In this document: piece by piece, positions 35,262 through 44,575 of the stretch
Layout: the number at the start of each line of letters is the position of its first letter
How positions within the stretch are numbered: position 1 is the first letter of the stretch
Translations under genes and position numbers: made by a program
The notes under the pieces: model-generated
What the model was told of the DNA's origin: nothing
Seen by the model: the letters and a program-made list of their open reading frames with translations, nothing else
The model's database searches: none
From: Opitutia bacterium
GTDB lineage: Bacteria > Verrucomicrobiota > Verrucomicrobiae > Opitutales > Opitutaceae
Length of the DNA stretch: 50,785 nt
NCBI GenBank assembly: GCA_947442255.1
Contig: CANEVO010000011.1
Location: 1 to 50,785 of the forward strand
Direction of reading: 5' to 3'

Positions 35262-35283
35262 GTCCGGCGGTTACCGCCGGACT
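35261..35283 (+). other. Perfect 10-bp hairpin directly after a stop codon
   Basis: AGTCCGGCGG (35261-35270) and CCGCCGGACT (35274-35283) pair perfectly around a 3-base loop, starting at the last base of the TGA stop of the gene before. No T-run follows. Likely a 3'-end stabiliser or Rho-assisted terminator. The remaining 170 bases to hisF hold nothing recognised. Confidence 0.65.
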
Positions 35284-35452
35284 GATCCGTCAACTCGGGC
35301 TCAGCGGAAACTTTGTCGTTGGAGGTCGTTTCAACGTCGAGCGCGTCGAAACCGATTTGTGTAGGGCGGCCGCGCGTCGTTGGGCCCCATTCACGAGGTA
35401 AAGCTGGCCCGACTACGAGCGACGGCCCTTCAGTCAACTGCCTGATCCCGGT

Positions 35453-36220
35453 TCAGGCGGCCCGGCGCACCGGAATTCCCCGCGTGGCCAGGTGCTGCTT
35501 CACCTGGGGAATCGTGAGGGTACCGAAGTGGAACAGGCTCGCTGCCAGCACCGCGCTGGCGCGTCCGGTCTCGATCACCTCGGCAAAGTGGTCGAGGGTT
35601 CCGGCGCCGCCACTGGCAATCACGGGCACGGATACCGCATCGCTCACCGCCGCGGTCAGTCCGCAATCATAGCCGGCCTGGGTGCCGTCCGCGTCCATGC
35701 TGGTGAGGAGAATTTCCCCCGCGCCGAGTTCCACCGCCCGGCGGGCCCAGGTGACCGCATCGAGATTCGTCGGATTGCGTCCGCCATGGGTGTAGACCCG
35801 CCACGACTTGCGGTCCGGCTCCCGCTTCGCGTCGATCGCCAGGACGATGCATTGGGCCCCGAAGCGATCCGAGGCAGCGCGAATCAACTCCGGGGAGTGG
35901 ATTGCCGCCGTGTTGAGCGAAACCTTGTCCGCCCCAGCCCGGAGCATGGCCTCGATGTCGGCGACCGTGCGCAAGCCGCCGCCCACGGTCAAAGGCATGA
36001 AGCACTGCTCGGCCGTCGCGGCCACGACGTCATACATGATGCCGCGATTGTCGCTCGACGCGGTGATGTCGAGAAACACGAGCTCATCCGCGCCCTGGGC
36101 GTCATAGGCCTTGGCGGACTGCACCGGATCGCCGGCATCGCGCAGCTGCTGGAACTTGATGCCCTTGACCACGCGGCCGGCGTTGACGTCGAGGCAGGGG
36201 ATGATGCGGCGGCTTAGCAC
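35453..36220 (-). CDS. hisF: Imidazole glycerol phosphate synthase cyclase subunit
   Basis: Uses ammonia from HisH to convert PRFAR to imidazole glycerol phosphate and AICAR, linking histidine and purine synthesis. A (beta/alpha)8 barrel of 255 residues with phosphate motifs TVGGGLRTV and [13 protein letters not shown], and the catalytic Asp residues in PCLDV (start) and SMDADG. The GTG at 36220 gives the standard N-terminus ([20 protein letters not shown], read as Met). The longer frame upstream runs into the inverted-repeat element and is rejected. No other his gene is adjacent. Confidence 0.95.
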   Translation of the reverse strand: MLSRRIIPCLDVNAGRVVKGIKFQQLRDAGDPVQSAKAYDAQGADELVFLDITASSDNRGIMYDVVAATAEQCFMPLTVGGGLRTVADIEAMLRAGADKVSLNTAAIHSPELIRAASDRFGAQCIVLAIDAKREPDRKSWRVYTHGGRNPTNLDAVTWARRAVELGAGEILLTSMDADGTQAGYDCGLTAAVSDAVSVPVIASGGAGTLDHFAEVIETGRASAVLAASLFHFGTLTIPQVKQHLATRGIPVRRAA

Positions 36221-36237
36221 GAGGGTTTGGATTGGAA

Positions 36238-36715
36238 GTTTGGAGTTTGGAGTTCGGGATATGAACTTCAAGGAGTCGCAAGCTTAAATTTCGAACCTGT
36301 TTTCTCCGATCTCCGGAGATAGCCCATCAATCTTCCGAACAAGCCCGTCGTGCCCTCGGCGATGGCATACATGGTATTGAAATCGGACTGCGCTAGGTAT
36401 CCCTCCTCAAGTGCGGTGTAGAGTTCGTCCTTCAATTCACCGTCGGGCAACCCTTGGCGATGGAAAGAAACTGCACAAATGCGCGGTTTCCCTCGCGTTC
36501 GAAGCCCTCGGCGAGGTTGGCCGGAACGGACTGCGCCGCTCGACTCACTTGATCGACGCGCGACGCGTAGGCCGCGAACTTCACGGCGCGCGTTTGCCGG
36601 TAGGCGAGCCGACGAAGTTTCCGGCCTACCTTTCAGCAGTCCAAGTCCTCGAAACGCGTCACGGTTGCAATACTTGGAGAACGTAACTCCAAACCTCAAA
36701 CTCCGAACTCCAAAC
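36238..36715. repeat. Inverted repeats flanking a broken four-helix-bundle gene
   Basis: Arms at 36238-36257 and 36696-36715 are reverse complements at 17 of 20 positions, each built on GTTTGGAGTT-like units. Extra copies of the unit lie next to both arms. They enclose the decayed gene at 36268-36662, so the ~480-base segment looks like a small discrete element inserted between hisF and the next gene. Confidence 0.6.
36268..36662 (-). pseudogene. Four-helix-bundle protein (S23/IVP family), nonsense and frameshift
   Basis: Two frames together rebuild a typical ~120-residue member of the family once called S23 ribosomal protein, first known from 23S rRNA intervening sequences. From a GTG at 36662: VTRFEDLDC, then TGA at 36633-36635 where the family has Trp (DxWK), then [18 protein letters not shown] and [13 protein letters not shown]. 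Near 36440-36452 the frame shifts by one base, after which [16 protein letters not shown] and LFGRLMGYLRRS complete the protein, to a stop at 36268. Two separate lesions mean the gene is inactive. Confidence 0.78.
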
Positions 36716-36739
36716 AGCTCCGAATCTCGGGGTCGTGGC

Positions 36740-38497
36740 CTAGTCCACGTGCGTCACGTCCGGCTCGAAGTTTACCGCCAGGCGGTAGACGTGGCCGGGG
36801 CGCATGATCAGCGGATGATCGCGGACGAGGTTCTGCAGGTAGTGAATCTTGCCGTAGTTCGTGCGATAAATCGGATCGTCGCTCACAACTTCCGTTTCCT
36901 GCCAGGTTGCCTGGAAATCATCCTTCGCCACACTGCAGCGATGGCCCTGAGCCCCGAGGGCGGGGGCGCCGTTGACGTGGTACTTGGAATGAGGCGCCGC
37001 GATCGCGAGGCAGTAGCGGAATTTGTCGAGCGTCACCTGCTGCTTCACGGTGTAGGCGAACTCCACGCCAATCTTGTTGCCGGAGAAAGTCCATTGGACC
37101 TTCACGGTGCCGAGGCCCTTGACGAACTCCTCCTTGATATTGATGAGCTCGGGCTGCTCGTAGCGGAAGTAGAAGCTGTTGCGCAGGCCCAGGCCGGTCA
37201 CGCAGTTCTTGCCGTAGAACGAAGGCAGCGTGACTTCGGAGCCGAACGTGAGCTCGGGCAGCATGATCGGCACGTAGACATTGTTCGGCCAGTCGAAGAT
37301 CCCCGGGGAGTGGGGGAAGGCGAGGGAGTCGCTCGTGAGCTTGCTGCCCGAGCTGATCAACGGGATCTGCAGGTGCAGCCCGCTCTCGCCATCGCGATAG
37401 AGGAAGAGGCCCTGTTCCTTGCGGTTCGACTTGTCGAAAATGACAAAACGGCCGGAGGTCCGGGGCGGGTCGATCTTCGGCGCGCCGGCCGGCATCTGGA
37501 CGGTCTTCGCGAGGCGCGACCACTGGCACAGGTAGCGCGCCGCATCGAAGTTGGCCATCCGCGTGGTGTGATGGGAATAGGCGGTGCGCTCCTCGTCGCG
37601 CAGATCCAGGAAGCCGTGTTCCTGATCGAGGTACGTCTCGTAGAAAAACATGAACAACCGGCGAAGGATGTCGTAATATTTAACCTTCTGGTCGTCGGCG
37701 ATCCAGCCATCGCGCAGGCCCTGGAGGATCAGGCTGATGGAATGCATCTGGCCATAAGCCCCCGCGGCGCGGCCGAACGCCCAGCCGAGGCCGTCGTGAC
37801 GGACCAGATCGGGCATCATCTTGATGTACTTCTCGCCGTAGGTCCGGAGCGTCGGCAGCTTCCGATCACGGACGCCGCTGTTGGCGTGTAACTGTAGCGC
37901 CGATCGGACGAACACGAACGTCATCAGCCCATAGAGATTGAAATTACCGCCGAGGCCTTTGGTCGAGTCGTCAAAGAATCCCGCCGAGCTCGTCTGATTG
38001 ATACGATCGCACATCCGCTCGATCAGGCGCGAAGTCTCGTCCTTCTTCGACAGCCCGAGGCTGAAGCGGGCGACGGCTTTGGCGACATTGAAGGCCTGCC
38101 AGTGATTGTCGTAGTCGCTGCGGTGGAGCAGCGCCTTGTCGATCCGGATCTGCGTTTCCTCCACGAGGCGCTCCCAGACCGGGTTGCGCTCTTTGGAGGG
38201 ACCAAAGGCGAGGAGGCCGAGTGCCGCGTAGGCCAGGCCGTTCTCGGCGGCGGGTTCGGTGAACGTCTGCGCCGTGATGCAGCGGGCCGCGAGATCGATC
38301 AGGTCGTGATTCTTGAGCGTGGTCTCACCGGTGGCGCGGTAAAATTCCCCGAGCGCGAAAGCCGCGTGGCCGGGTTCATCCGGGCGGGACTGCTCGTCAT
38401 TGACGGGAAGGATGGTGCCATCGGGCTGAATCGAGTCGAGATTGTGGCCCAACATCGAGCGGGCCATGTCGAGACATTGCTCGGAAAAACTATGCAT
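36740..38497 (-). CDS. Large uncharacterised protein, helical-toroid-like N-terminus and beta-rich C-terminus
   Basis: 585 residues, no signal peptide, not assigned to a family. The first ~340 residues alternate helices with aromatic and acidic residues (DEPGHAAFALGEFYRATGE, DYDNHWQAFNVAKAVARF, DLVRHDGLGWAFGRAAGAYGQMH), as in the (alpha/alpha)6 toroids of glycoside hydrolases and polysaccharide lyases. The last ~230 look beta-rich (FYFRYEQPELINIKEEF, VKVQWTFSGNKIGVEFAY), as in the C-terminal sheets of lyases of the heparinase or alginate-lyase type. A carbohydrate-active role is plausible but is inference. The 196-base gap beyond its start (38498-38693) holds nothing recognised. Confidence 0.7.
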   Translation of the reverse strand: MHSFSEQCLDMARSMLGHNLDSIQPDGTILPVNDEQSRPDEPGHAAFALGEFYRATGETTLKNHDLIDLAARCITAQTFTEPAAENGLAYAALGLLAFGPSKERNPVWERLVEETQIRIDKALLHRSDYDNHWQAFNVAKAVARFSLGLSKKDETSRLIERMCDRINQTSSAGFFDDSTKGLGGNFNLYGLMTFVFVRSALQLHANSGVRDRKLPTLRTYGEKYIKMMPDLVRHDGLGWAFGRAAGAYGQMHSISLILQGLRDGWIADDQKVKYYDILRRLFMFFYETYLDQEHGFLDLRDEERTAYSHHTTRMANFDAARYLCQWSRLAKTVQMPAGAPKIDPPRTSGRFVIFDKSNRKEQGLFLYRDGESGLHLQIPLISSGSKLTSDSLAFPHSPGIFDWPNNVYVPIMLPELTFGSEVTLPSFYGKNCVTGLGLRNSFYFRYEQPELINIKEEFVKGLGTVKVQWTFSGNKIGVEFAYTVKQQVTLDKFRYCLAIAAPHSKYHVNGAPALGAQGHRCSVAKDDFQATWQETEVVSDDPIYRTNYGKIHYLQNLVRDHPLIMRPGHVYRLAVNFEPDVTHVD

Positions 38498-38693
38498 GCG
38501 GTGGAGTACGGCGGACGAAAAAATCGCGCTACGAGCGCGAATGGAAGTAAGTGAATCTCAGGAGATTTAGAGACGGGGCAAGAGGGAAGTTAGCCGAATG
38601 GAAATGATCTGTCCGCATTACGGACGGCGCGGGAGCCAGCCGGTGGGAAAGTTCGCGGGCGGGGCGGCCCAGCCGGACCGCGGCGCGAGGTGC

Positions 38694-39926
38694 TCAGCGG
38701 GCAATCAATTTCAGGAACTCGGCGTTGGTCTTCGTCTTAGAGAGGCGCGAAATCATCGTGTCGGTTGCCTCCTCGATCTTCTGCTGCACCAGAGCGCGGC
38801 GGAAGAAATGGATGCCCTCGAGGGTCTTGGCATCGATGAGCAGTTCTTCCTTCCGGGTGCCGCTGGCGGCCACGTTGATTGCCGGCCACAGGCGCATTTC
38901 GGCGCACTTCCGATCGAGGACGAGCTCCATGTTGCCGGTGCCCTTGAACTCCTGGAAGATGACGTCGTCCATCCGGCTGCCGGTCTCAACGAGCACGGAG
39001 GCAATGATGGTGAGCGAGCCGGCCTCCTCGGTCTTGCGGGCCGAGGCGAAGATCTGGCGCGGCTTTTCCAGGGCGCGGACATCGAGTCCGCCGGAGCCGG
39101 TGCGGCCGGAGTTCCGGGCCGTGTTGTGCGCACGGGAGAGCCGGGTGATGGAGTCCACGAACAGGACCACGTCCTTGCCGAGCTCGACCAGCCGCTTGGC
39201 GCGCTCGATGCAGAGATCCGCGATCCGGATGTGGTTCTCGATCTGCTCGTCGTTGGACGAGGCCCAGATCTCGGCTTTGACCACGCTCCGCTTGAAGTCG
39301 GTGACCTCCTCGGGACGTTCGTCCACCAGCAGGATCATGACGTGGCACTCGGGATTGTTCTCCAGCACCCCCAGCGCCATGTCGCGGAGGAGGGTGGTCT
39401 TGCCCGTGCGTGGCGGCGCTACAATCAAGCCGCGGGTGCCCTTGCCGATCGGGCAGAAGAGATCCACGGCGCGGGTCGTCAGCCGGCCATCCTTCAGCTC
39501 CATCTTGAGGAACTGGTTGGGCGAGACTGTCGTCAGCGCGGTGAACTCGAATCGGGCGCGGCGATCCTCAAGGGCGACCCCGTCGACCGTCTCGATGAAC
39601 CGCATCTTCGGGTTCGGGAAGCGGCCGTCCGGCGGGAACGCGGTGCCGCCAATCATCGCGCCACCCTTCAGCTTGAAGCGGCGAATCAGCTCCTTGGGGA
39701 TAAACGGATCCGTCGGCCGGCGCTTGCATCCGCGACTGACGTCGAGGAGCTGGCCGTTGCCTCCGCGTTGGATGTCGATGTCGAGGACGCCCTCGACATG
39801 AATCGTGTTCTCGACGGCCGCCGCCACGGGGGCGTTGCCATCTGGAGAAGCGGGAGCAGGAGCCGGGGCGCTGGGCGCTTCCGGAGCAGGGGACGTCGCC
39901 GAAGCAGACGCATTTTTCTTTTCCAT
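38694..39926 (-). CDS. rho: Second Rho-family termination factor, lacking the N-terminal helical domain
   Basis: 410-residue Rho paralogue. A ~40-residue Ala/Pro-rich leader is followed directly by the cold-shock RNA-binding domain (VEGVLDIDIQRGGNGQLLD, about 42-115) and the motor: Walker A PPRTGKT with K176, VDERPEEVTDF, FVDSITRLSRAHN and the C-terminal KTKTNAEFLKLI. The Rho_N (SAP-like) helices found in the gene at 25533 are missing. ATPase residues look intact, so it should be active. It diverges from acs, whose start is 95 bases away. Whether it is the housekeeping or an accessory Rho cannot be told from sequence alone. Confidence 0.93.
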   Translation of the reverse strand: MEKKNASASATSPAPEAPSAPAPAPASPDGNAPVAAAVENTIHVEGVLDIDIQRGGNGQLLDVSRGCKRRPTDPFIPKELIRRFKLKGGAMIGGTAFPPDGRFPNPKMRFIETVDGVALEDRRARFEFTALTTVSPNQFLKMELKDGRLTTRAVDLFCPIGKGTRGLIVAPPRTGKTTLLRDMALGVLENNPECHVMILLVDERPEEVTDFKRSVVKAEIWASSNDEQIENHIRIADLCIERAKRLVELGKDVVLFVDSITRLSRAHNTARNSGRTGSGGLDVRALEKPRQIFASARKTEEAGSLTIIASVLVETGSRMDDVIFQEFKGTGNMELVLDRKCAEMRLWPAINVAASGTRKEELLIDAKTLEGIHFFRRALVQQKIEEATDTMISRLSKTKTNAEFLKLIAR

Positions 39927-40021
39927 ACGAAGTAAGGCACGTCCCGCTTGACGCTTGAAACTCAGGACAGGATAAGGAGCGCGACTCGCGTCCCCCTAAA
40001 CCCTCCAAATCCGACACGCAC

Positions 40022-41980
40022 GTGCCAGATCAAACGATTACCTCAGTATCCCGGGAGCACCGGAAATTCAGGCCTTCGGCCGAGTTCAAAGCCCAAGCCA
40101 ATCTTGGGAGTGATACGGCTTACAAAAAGCTCTATGCGGAGTCTGTCAACTCCCCAGAAAAATTCTGGAAGCGCCAGGCCACGGAGCAATTGGTCTGGCG
40201 CAAGCCCTTCAAGAAGGTACTGAACTGGAAGCCGCCGCACGCGAAATGGTTCGAGGGAGGGAAGATCAACGTGGCTGAAAATTGCGTTGATCGGCATCTC
40301 GGGACGCATCGCGAAAACAAGGCCGCCCTGATTTTCGAAGGCGAGCCTGGCGATGTCAGAACCATCACCTACAAGCAGTTGCATTTCCATGTGTGCCGGC
40401 TGGCCCACATTTTCGAAAACATGGGAATCGTCGCCGGCGACCGAGTGGCGATCTACCTGCCAATGATCCCCGAGGCCGTGTTCGCCATGCTGGCCTGCGC
40501 GCGGATCGGGGCGGTCCACACGGTGGTCTTCGGCGGCTTCAGCCCCGAATCCCTCAAGGATCGTATCAACGATTGCAAAGCGAAGCTCGTCATCACCGCG
40601 GACGGCGGCTGGCGGCGCGGCAAGGTCATCGAACTCAAGGCCAACGTCGACAAGGCGGTCGAAGGCACGCCCACCGTGCAGACGGTCATGGTCGTCAAGC
40701 GCTGCGGCAATCCCGTCGAGATGCGCGAGGGCCGCGATGTCTGGTGGAAGGATGCCTGGGTCGGTGCGCCGAACACGCACAAGGCAAAGGCCTTCGACTC
40801 CGAACACCCGCTCTTCATTCTCTACACGAGCGGTTCGACCGGAAAGCCGAAGGGGGTCCTGCACACGAGCGCGGGCTACCTCCTCGGCTGCAAGCTGAGT
40901 TCGCACTACGTCTTCGATCTCAAGGAAAACGATCGTTACTTCTGCTCGGCGGACATCGGCTGGATCACCGGCCACAGTTATGTGGTGTACGGTCTCATGG
41001 CGAACGGCGCGACGGTCTTCATCTACGAAGGCGCCCCGAATCATCCGGAACCCGATCGGTTCTGGCAAATGATCGACCGCCACGGCCTGACGATTCTCTA
41101 CACCGCACCGACCGCAATTCGGGCGTTCATGCGGTGGGGCGACAACTACGTGCTCCGCCACCGCCTCGATTCTCTCCGCCTCCTGGGTTCGGTGGGCGAG
41201 CCAATCAACCCTGAGGCCTGGATGTGGTATCACAAGGTCATCGGCAAGAAGCGCTGCCCGATCGTCGATACGTGGTGGCAGACCGAAACAGGCTCGATCA
41301 TGATCACGCCGCTTCCGGGGGTGACACTGACCAAGCCGGGCTCCGGCACGCGGCCTTTCTTTGGCGTCGTGCCGAAGGTAGTTGACGACAAGGGTCGCGA
41401 AGTACCTCGCAACTGCGGTGGCAAGCTGGTGCTCACCCAGCCGGTGCCCTCGATGCTACGCACGCTCTGGGGCGATGACGACCGCTTCAAGACGACCTAT
41501 TACAGCGAATTCCCCGACCATCCCGGATACTACTTCACGGGCGACGGCGCGCGGCAGGACAAAGACGGATACTTCTGGATCGTGGGCCGGATCGATGACG
41601 TGCTCAACGTCTCCGGTCACCGCATCGGCACCGCCGAGGTGGAAAGCGCGCTCGTGTCGCACCCATCCGTGGCCGAGGCGGCGGCGGTGGGCCGCCCCGA
41701 CGCGCTGAAGGGCCAGGCCCTCGTGGTGTTTGTCACCGTCAAGTCCGGCATCGCGCCGACCGACGAACTCAAGGAGCAGTTGCGCAACCATGTCGGCAAG
41801 GAAATCGGTTCGCTAGCCAAGCCGGATGCGATTCGTTTCGCCGCCGGACTGCCCAAGACCCGCAGCGGAAAAATCATGCGACGCATTCTCAAGGAAATCG
41901 CCGCCGGCGGCGACGTGAAGGGCGATACCTCGACGCTCGAGGACTTCAGCGTGGTGGCCGCGCTGCAGTCGGAAGGCTGA
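40022..41980 (+). CDS. acs: Acetyl-CoA synthetase (AMP-forming)
   Basis: Activates acetate with ATP and CoA via acetyl-AMP, feeding acetate into central metabolism. 652 residues, full length. Motifs: the P-loop-like [49 protein letters not shown], and [13 protein letters not shown] with the C-terminal lysine that is acetylated in many bacteria to switch activity off. The start is a GTG (position 40022). A factor-independent terminator follows 115 bases downstream. It shares a divergent intergenic region with the second rho gene. Confidence 0.96.
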   Translation: MPDQTITSVSREHRKFRPSAEFKAQANLGSDTAYKKLYAESVNSPEKFWKRQATEQLVWRKPFKKVLNWKPPHAKWFEGGKINVAENCVDRHLGTHRENKAALIFEGEPGDVRTITYKQLHFHVCRLAHIFENMGIVAGDRVAIYLPMIPEAVFAMLACARIGAVHTVVFGGFSPESLKDRINDCKAKLVITADGGWRRGKVIELKANVDKAVEGTPTVQTVMVVKRCGNPVEMREGRDVWWKDAWVGAPNTHKAKAFDSEHPLFILYTSGSTGKPKGVLHTSAGYLLGCKLSSHYVFDLKENDRYFCSADIGWITGHSYVVYGLMANGATVFIYEGAPNHPEPDRFWQMIDRHGLTILYTAPTAIRAFMRWGDNYVLRHRLDSLRLLGSVGEPINPEAWMWYHKVIGKKRCPIVDTWWQTETGSIMITPLPGVTLTKPGSGTRPFFGVVPKVVDDKGREVPRNCGGKLVLTQPVPSMLRTLWGDDDRFKTTYYSEFPDHPGYYFTGDGARQDKDGYFWIVGRIDDVLNVSGHRIGTAEVESALVSHPSVAEAAAVGRPDALKGQALVVFVTVKSGIAPTDELKEQLRNHVGKEIGSLAKPDAIRFAAGLPKTRSGKIMRRILKEIAAGGDVKGDTSTLEDFSVVAALQSEG

Positions 41981-42094
41981 GGTCGAGCCCTGCGCTCACG
42001 CGCTGGGCTACTTGGCCGGGGCAGCCCGCTGCGTGAGCAGCGGGAGGTTTGCCGCCAAAAATCTGCCGGCCATTGAGCGTTCCGCAGTGGAACG

Positions 42095-42119
42095 AAGGCC
42101 CACGAAAGTGGGCCTTTTT
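42095..42119 (+). terminator. Rho-independent terminator downstream of acs
   Basis: AAGGCCCAC (42095-42103) pairs with GTGGGCCTT (42108-42116) around GAAA, followed by TTTTTGCTTTT. A smaller hairpin (CGTTCC/GGAACG) sits just upstream. It separates acs from the pseudopilin operon. Confidence 0.9.
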
Positions 42120-42163
42120 GCTTTTGTCGCGCCCGGACCTCCGCGGTGGGGTGAGTCCGTCGC

Positions 42164-42592
42164 ATGAAGATGACTCGTAACATCCCGAATGGCGCCCGTT
42201 TTCCGGGCTTCACGTTGTTCGAACTCCTGCTGGTCATCGCCGTGCTCGCGCTCCTGTCCGCCGTCGCGAGCAGTGCGATGGTCGGCGCGCGAAGGCAGGC
42301 CGCCGTGCTCCGAGCCGAGTCTGAACTGGCGGTTCAGGCGCTCGCCCTCGAAGAGTACAAGCGGCGCCACGGGGACTATCCACGCACCGAGGGACCCGAT
42401 GCCTTGCTCGATCCCTGGGGAAACCGTTACCTCTATTTTTATCGATCGGCCTCGGCGCCCGCCGCCGCGACTTTTTTGCTTCTCTCCGCCGGGCCCGATG
42501 GAGTCACCACCTGGCCCGACGCCTCAGGCAGATTGCCGGATGCTTCGGACGCCGGAAACGCCGACAATGTCAGCTGGGAAGCGGGCCGATGA
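42164..42592 (+). CDS. GspG-like major pseudopilin candidate
   Basis: 142 residues with a type IV prepilin N-terminus: a 15-residue leader ending in Gly, then FTLFELLLVIAVLALLSAV with the conserved Glu at mature position 5 (E20). The soluble part has DPWGNRYLY and LLSAGPDGV, typical of the GspG/GspG-like C-terminal loop that holds calcium. The ATG at 42164 follows the acs terminator, so this is probably the first gene of the operon. Its stop overlaps the next start by ATGA. Cleavage requires a prepilin peptidase encoded outside the window. Confidence 0.85.
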   Translation: MKMTRNIPNGARFPGFTLFELLLVIAVLALLSAVASSAMVGARRQAAVLRAESELAVQALALEEYKRRHGDYPRTEGPDALLDPWGNRYLYFYRSASAPAAATFLLLSAGPDGVTTWPDASGRLPDASDAGNADNVSWEAGR

Positions 42593-43332
42593 GGCGGTAC
42601 TCAATTCCTGGCTCTCGGCGGCGGGTCGATCACCGCGGGCAATGTCCGCGCGGCATCTTCTCCGGTTTCACGGTGCTGGAGTTGCTCACCGTGGTCGCCA
42701 TTCTCGCCGTGCTCGCCGCCATTCTTATTCCCACCCTCGGCGGCGGAAGGAACGCTGCGCTCCGGGCCCAAACCCGCGTGCAGTTCAGCCAGTGGGCGGC
42801 CGCCTTCGAGAGCCACCGCCAGGAGTACGGAAGCTATCCGCCTTTTCCATCCCGCCGGGCGTCGGCGCTGATCAACGAAGGAGTCACGGCGGATCCGCGG
42901 GCGTCCCATTGGTTTCATGATGCCCTCGCTGGCGTTCGGCGGGATGGGACGTCGGTGGCTCCTGACTCCTCGACGGAATATTCGCCGAACTCACGGGGTA
43001 TTCGCTTTCACTTCTTTCATTCGGGCGAACTCGTCGGCCCGGCCGACGTCGCGGCCGGACACAATTCGTCTGACGACCTGAATCTGATTCGCGATGCCTT
43101 CCATCATACGTCTATCGCCGTCGTCGTTGATGCCAACCGCGACGGGATGATCACGGCCGCAGATGTGCCGGAGGGCCTGCCCGCGGTGGCCGCGCCTGAC
43201 GGCGGACCGGAACTGAGTCCGTCGGGTCTTGGTGAAGGCACGAGTGCCGCTGCGATTCGCGCCGGGGTCATCTTCTATACGGCGGGTCCCGGTGCGACGA
43301 CCGCGGACGACTTGATCCTGAGCTGGCGATGA
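42589..43332 (+). CDS. Second GspG-like pseudopilin, enlarged
   Basis: 247 residues. After a 26-residue leader ending in Gly the mature N-terminus is FTVLELLTVVAILAVLAAI with Glu at position 5 (E31). Conserved GspG-like elements include ESHRQEYGSYPPFP. A DANRDGMITAADVP segment resembles a dockerin or EF-hand calcium loop and sits where GspG carries its calcium site. About 100 residues longer than usual GspG. Overlaps its neighbours by ATGA at both ends. Confidence 0.85.
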   Translation: MRRYSIPGSRRRVDHRGQCPRGIFSGFTVLELLTVVAILAVLAAILIPTLGGGRNAALRAQTRVQFSQWAAAFESHRQEYGSYPPFPSRRASALINEGVTADPRASHWFHDALAGVRRDGTSVAPDSSTEYSPNSRGIRFHFFHSGELVGPADVAAGHNSSDDLNLIRDAFHHTSIAVVVDANRDGMITAADVPEGLPAVAAPDGGPELSPSGLGEGTSAAAIRAGVIFYTAGPGATTADDLILSWR

Positions 43333-43991
43333 AGATGCCTCCTGCAAACGAGGTTCATCGACTCGACGCGGCCGCCTTCACGCTGCTGGAGGTCCTTCTG
43401 GTCATATCCCTGATTACAGCTCTGGCGGCCGGTCTCGGAACGGCGTGGTGGGATCGTTCCCGGAGTGGACTGGCAACCGCGCAACACCTCGTGGGCACGC
43501 TCCTGAGCCAGGCACGGGCGACTGCCGTTGCCAGGCAAACCGAAACCCGGCTCGTGGTCTTCGTCGGTTCGCCGGCGACCGATTCCGGGAATCATCTCCG
43601 AATGCTCCAGGTACTTCACGCCGATGCTGCAGGCACGGGCGAATGGAAGCCCAGCGCCGAACCGCATCGGCTGCCCCGGGGATTCATCATCGTTGCGCCT
43701 GCATCTCCGGGATCGCCGATGGGAACGATTTCGCCCGCGGCCTCGCAGCTAACGATTGGAACCACCGCCGGGCTGCCGACCGAATCCAATTTTCGCGCCG
43801 CCAGCCGTATCCTGTTTATGGAGTTCCGAGCGGACGGCTCGTTTCAGCCCGAAGACATCATGGGCGGCGGCAGGGTCGTCGTCGCCCGGGATTCCGGCGA
43901 TTCCGGAACGAGCGTCCCGACCCGCTCGATCCTGATTCGGCCGAATGGATCCGTGGTGTTGCCCGAGGAGACCGTCTTCGCCTCGCCATGA
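43329..43991 (+). CDS. Verru_Chthon cassette protein D (GspH-like minor pseudopilin)
   Basis: 220 residues with a prepilin-type N-terminus: a 16-residue leader, then FTLLEVLLVISLITALAAGL with Glu at position 5 (E21). The residue before the cleavage site is Ala, where Gly is usual. The middle (AQHLVGTLLSQARATAVARQTETRLVVFV) and the Leu-Pro-rich PHRLPRGFIIV match the D member of the cassette as I know it, and its position and N-terminal helix match GspH. Overlaps both neighbours by ATGA. Function inferred: minor pseudopilin. Confidence 0.75.
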   Translation: MKMPPANEVHRLDAAAFTLLEVLLVISLITALAAGLGTAWWDRSRSGLATAQHLVGTLLSQARATAVARQTETRLVVFVGSPATDSGNHLRMLQVLHADAAGTGEWKPSAEPHRLPRGFIIVAPASPGSPMGTISPAASQLTIGTTAGLPTESNFRAASRILFMEFRADGSFQPEDIMGGGRVVVARDSGDSGTSVPTRSILIRPNGSVVLPEETVFASP

Positions 43992-44575
43992 CACCGAGAG
44001 CGAATCGCGCCGCGCGCCGGGCGGCGCGCACTCCCGTTCACGGCTTCAGCCTGATTGAGGTTATCGCCGCGATTGCCCTCTTCGCGTTTGGGGTGACGAC
44101 TTTAATTGGTCTGCTCACGGCGTCGGTGGCGTCGACCGGATCCACGACCGACGCGTCTGTGGCCGCCCATCTCGGCGATCTAATTCGGATCGAATTGCAG
44201 ACCCGCGTGGCACGCGCCCGATCGCTTGAACCCGTCAACGTCTTGCTCCGGGCCCCCGCTTCGCCTTTCAGCGATCCGCGGACGGATTCGCAGCTACTCT
44301 TCGCCTCGCGGGATGGAACCACCGTTGGGTCTTATGCGGACCCCGTTTGGGATGACCATCTCCGCGAGCGTCACTTTGTCATCGAATTGGTTCGGCTCGA
44401 TCTTGGCGGGCCCGCGAACGAGGGGAGTGAATCCGCCTTTGCGGCGAACTATTTTGCGGTGGTTCGCTGGCCCGCCTTCGGACCGGAGACCGATTCGACG
44501 CAGCCGGAGAGGATCAAGCCGGCCCTCAGAGGTCAGCAGGAGGCCGTTCTGCTGACGGGAGTCATTACCCGATGA
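43988..44575 (+). CDS. Verru_Chthon cassette protein B (GspI-like minor pseudopilin)
   Basis: 195 residues. Leader of 19 residues ending in Gly, then FSLIEVIAAIALFAFGVTTL with Glu at position 5 (E24); a GVTTLIGLL stretch is typical of GspI, whose N-terminal helix reads similarly. The rest is beta-rich with no recognised motif. The ATG at 43988 is set by the ATGA overlap with the previous stop; a much longer open frame upstream lies inside the D gene and is rejected. In T2SS, GspI starts the tip complex, and this gene has the matching place in the order. Confidence 0.78.
   Translation: MTPRANRAARRAARTPVHGFSLIEVIAAIALFAFGVTTLIGLLTASVASTGSTTDASVAAHLGDLIRIELQTRVARARSLEPVNVLLRAPASPFSDPRTDSQLLFASRDGTTVGSYADPVWDDHLRERHFVIELVRLDLGGPANEGSESAFAANYFAVVRWPAFGPETDSTQPERIKPALRGQQEAVLLTGVITR

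Noticed and set aside
42689..43332. Reading the DANRDGMITAADVP segment as a dockerin module of a cellulosome
   Set aside because: Only one such segment, inside a pseudopilin; a calcium loop of the GspG type is the simpler explanation.
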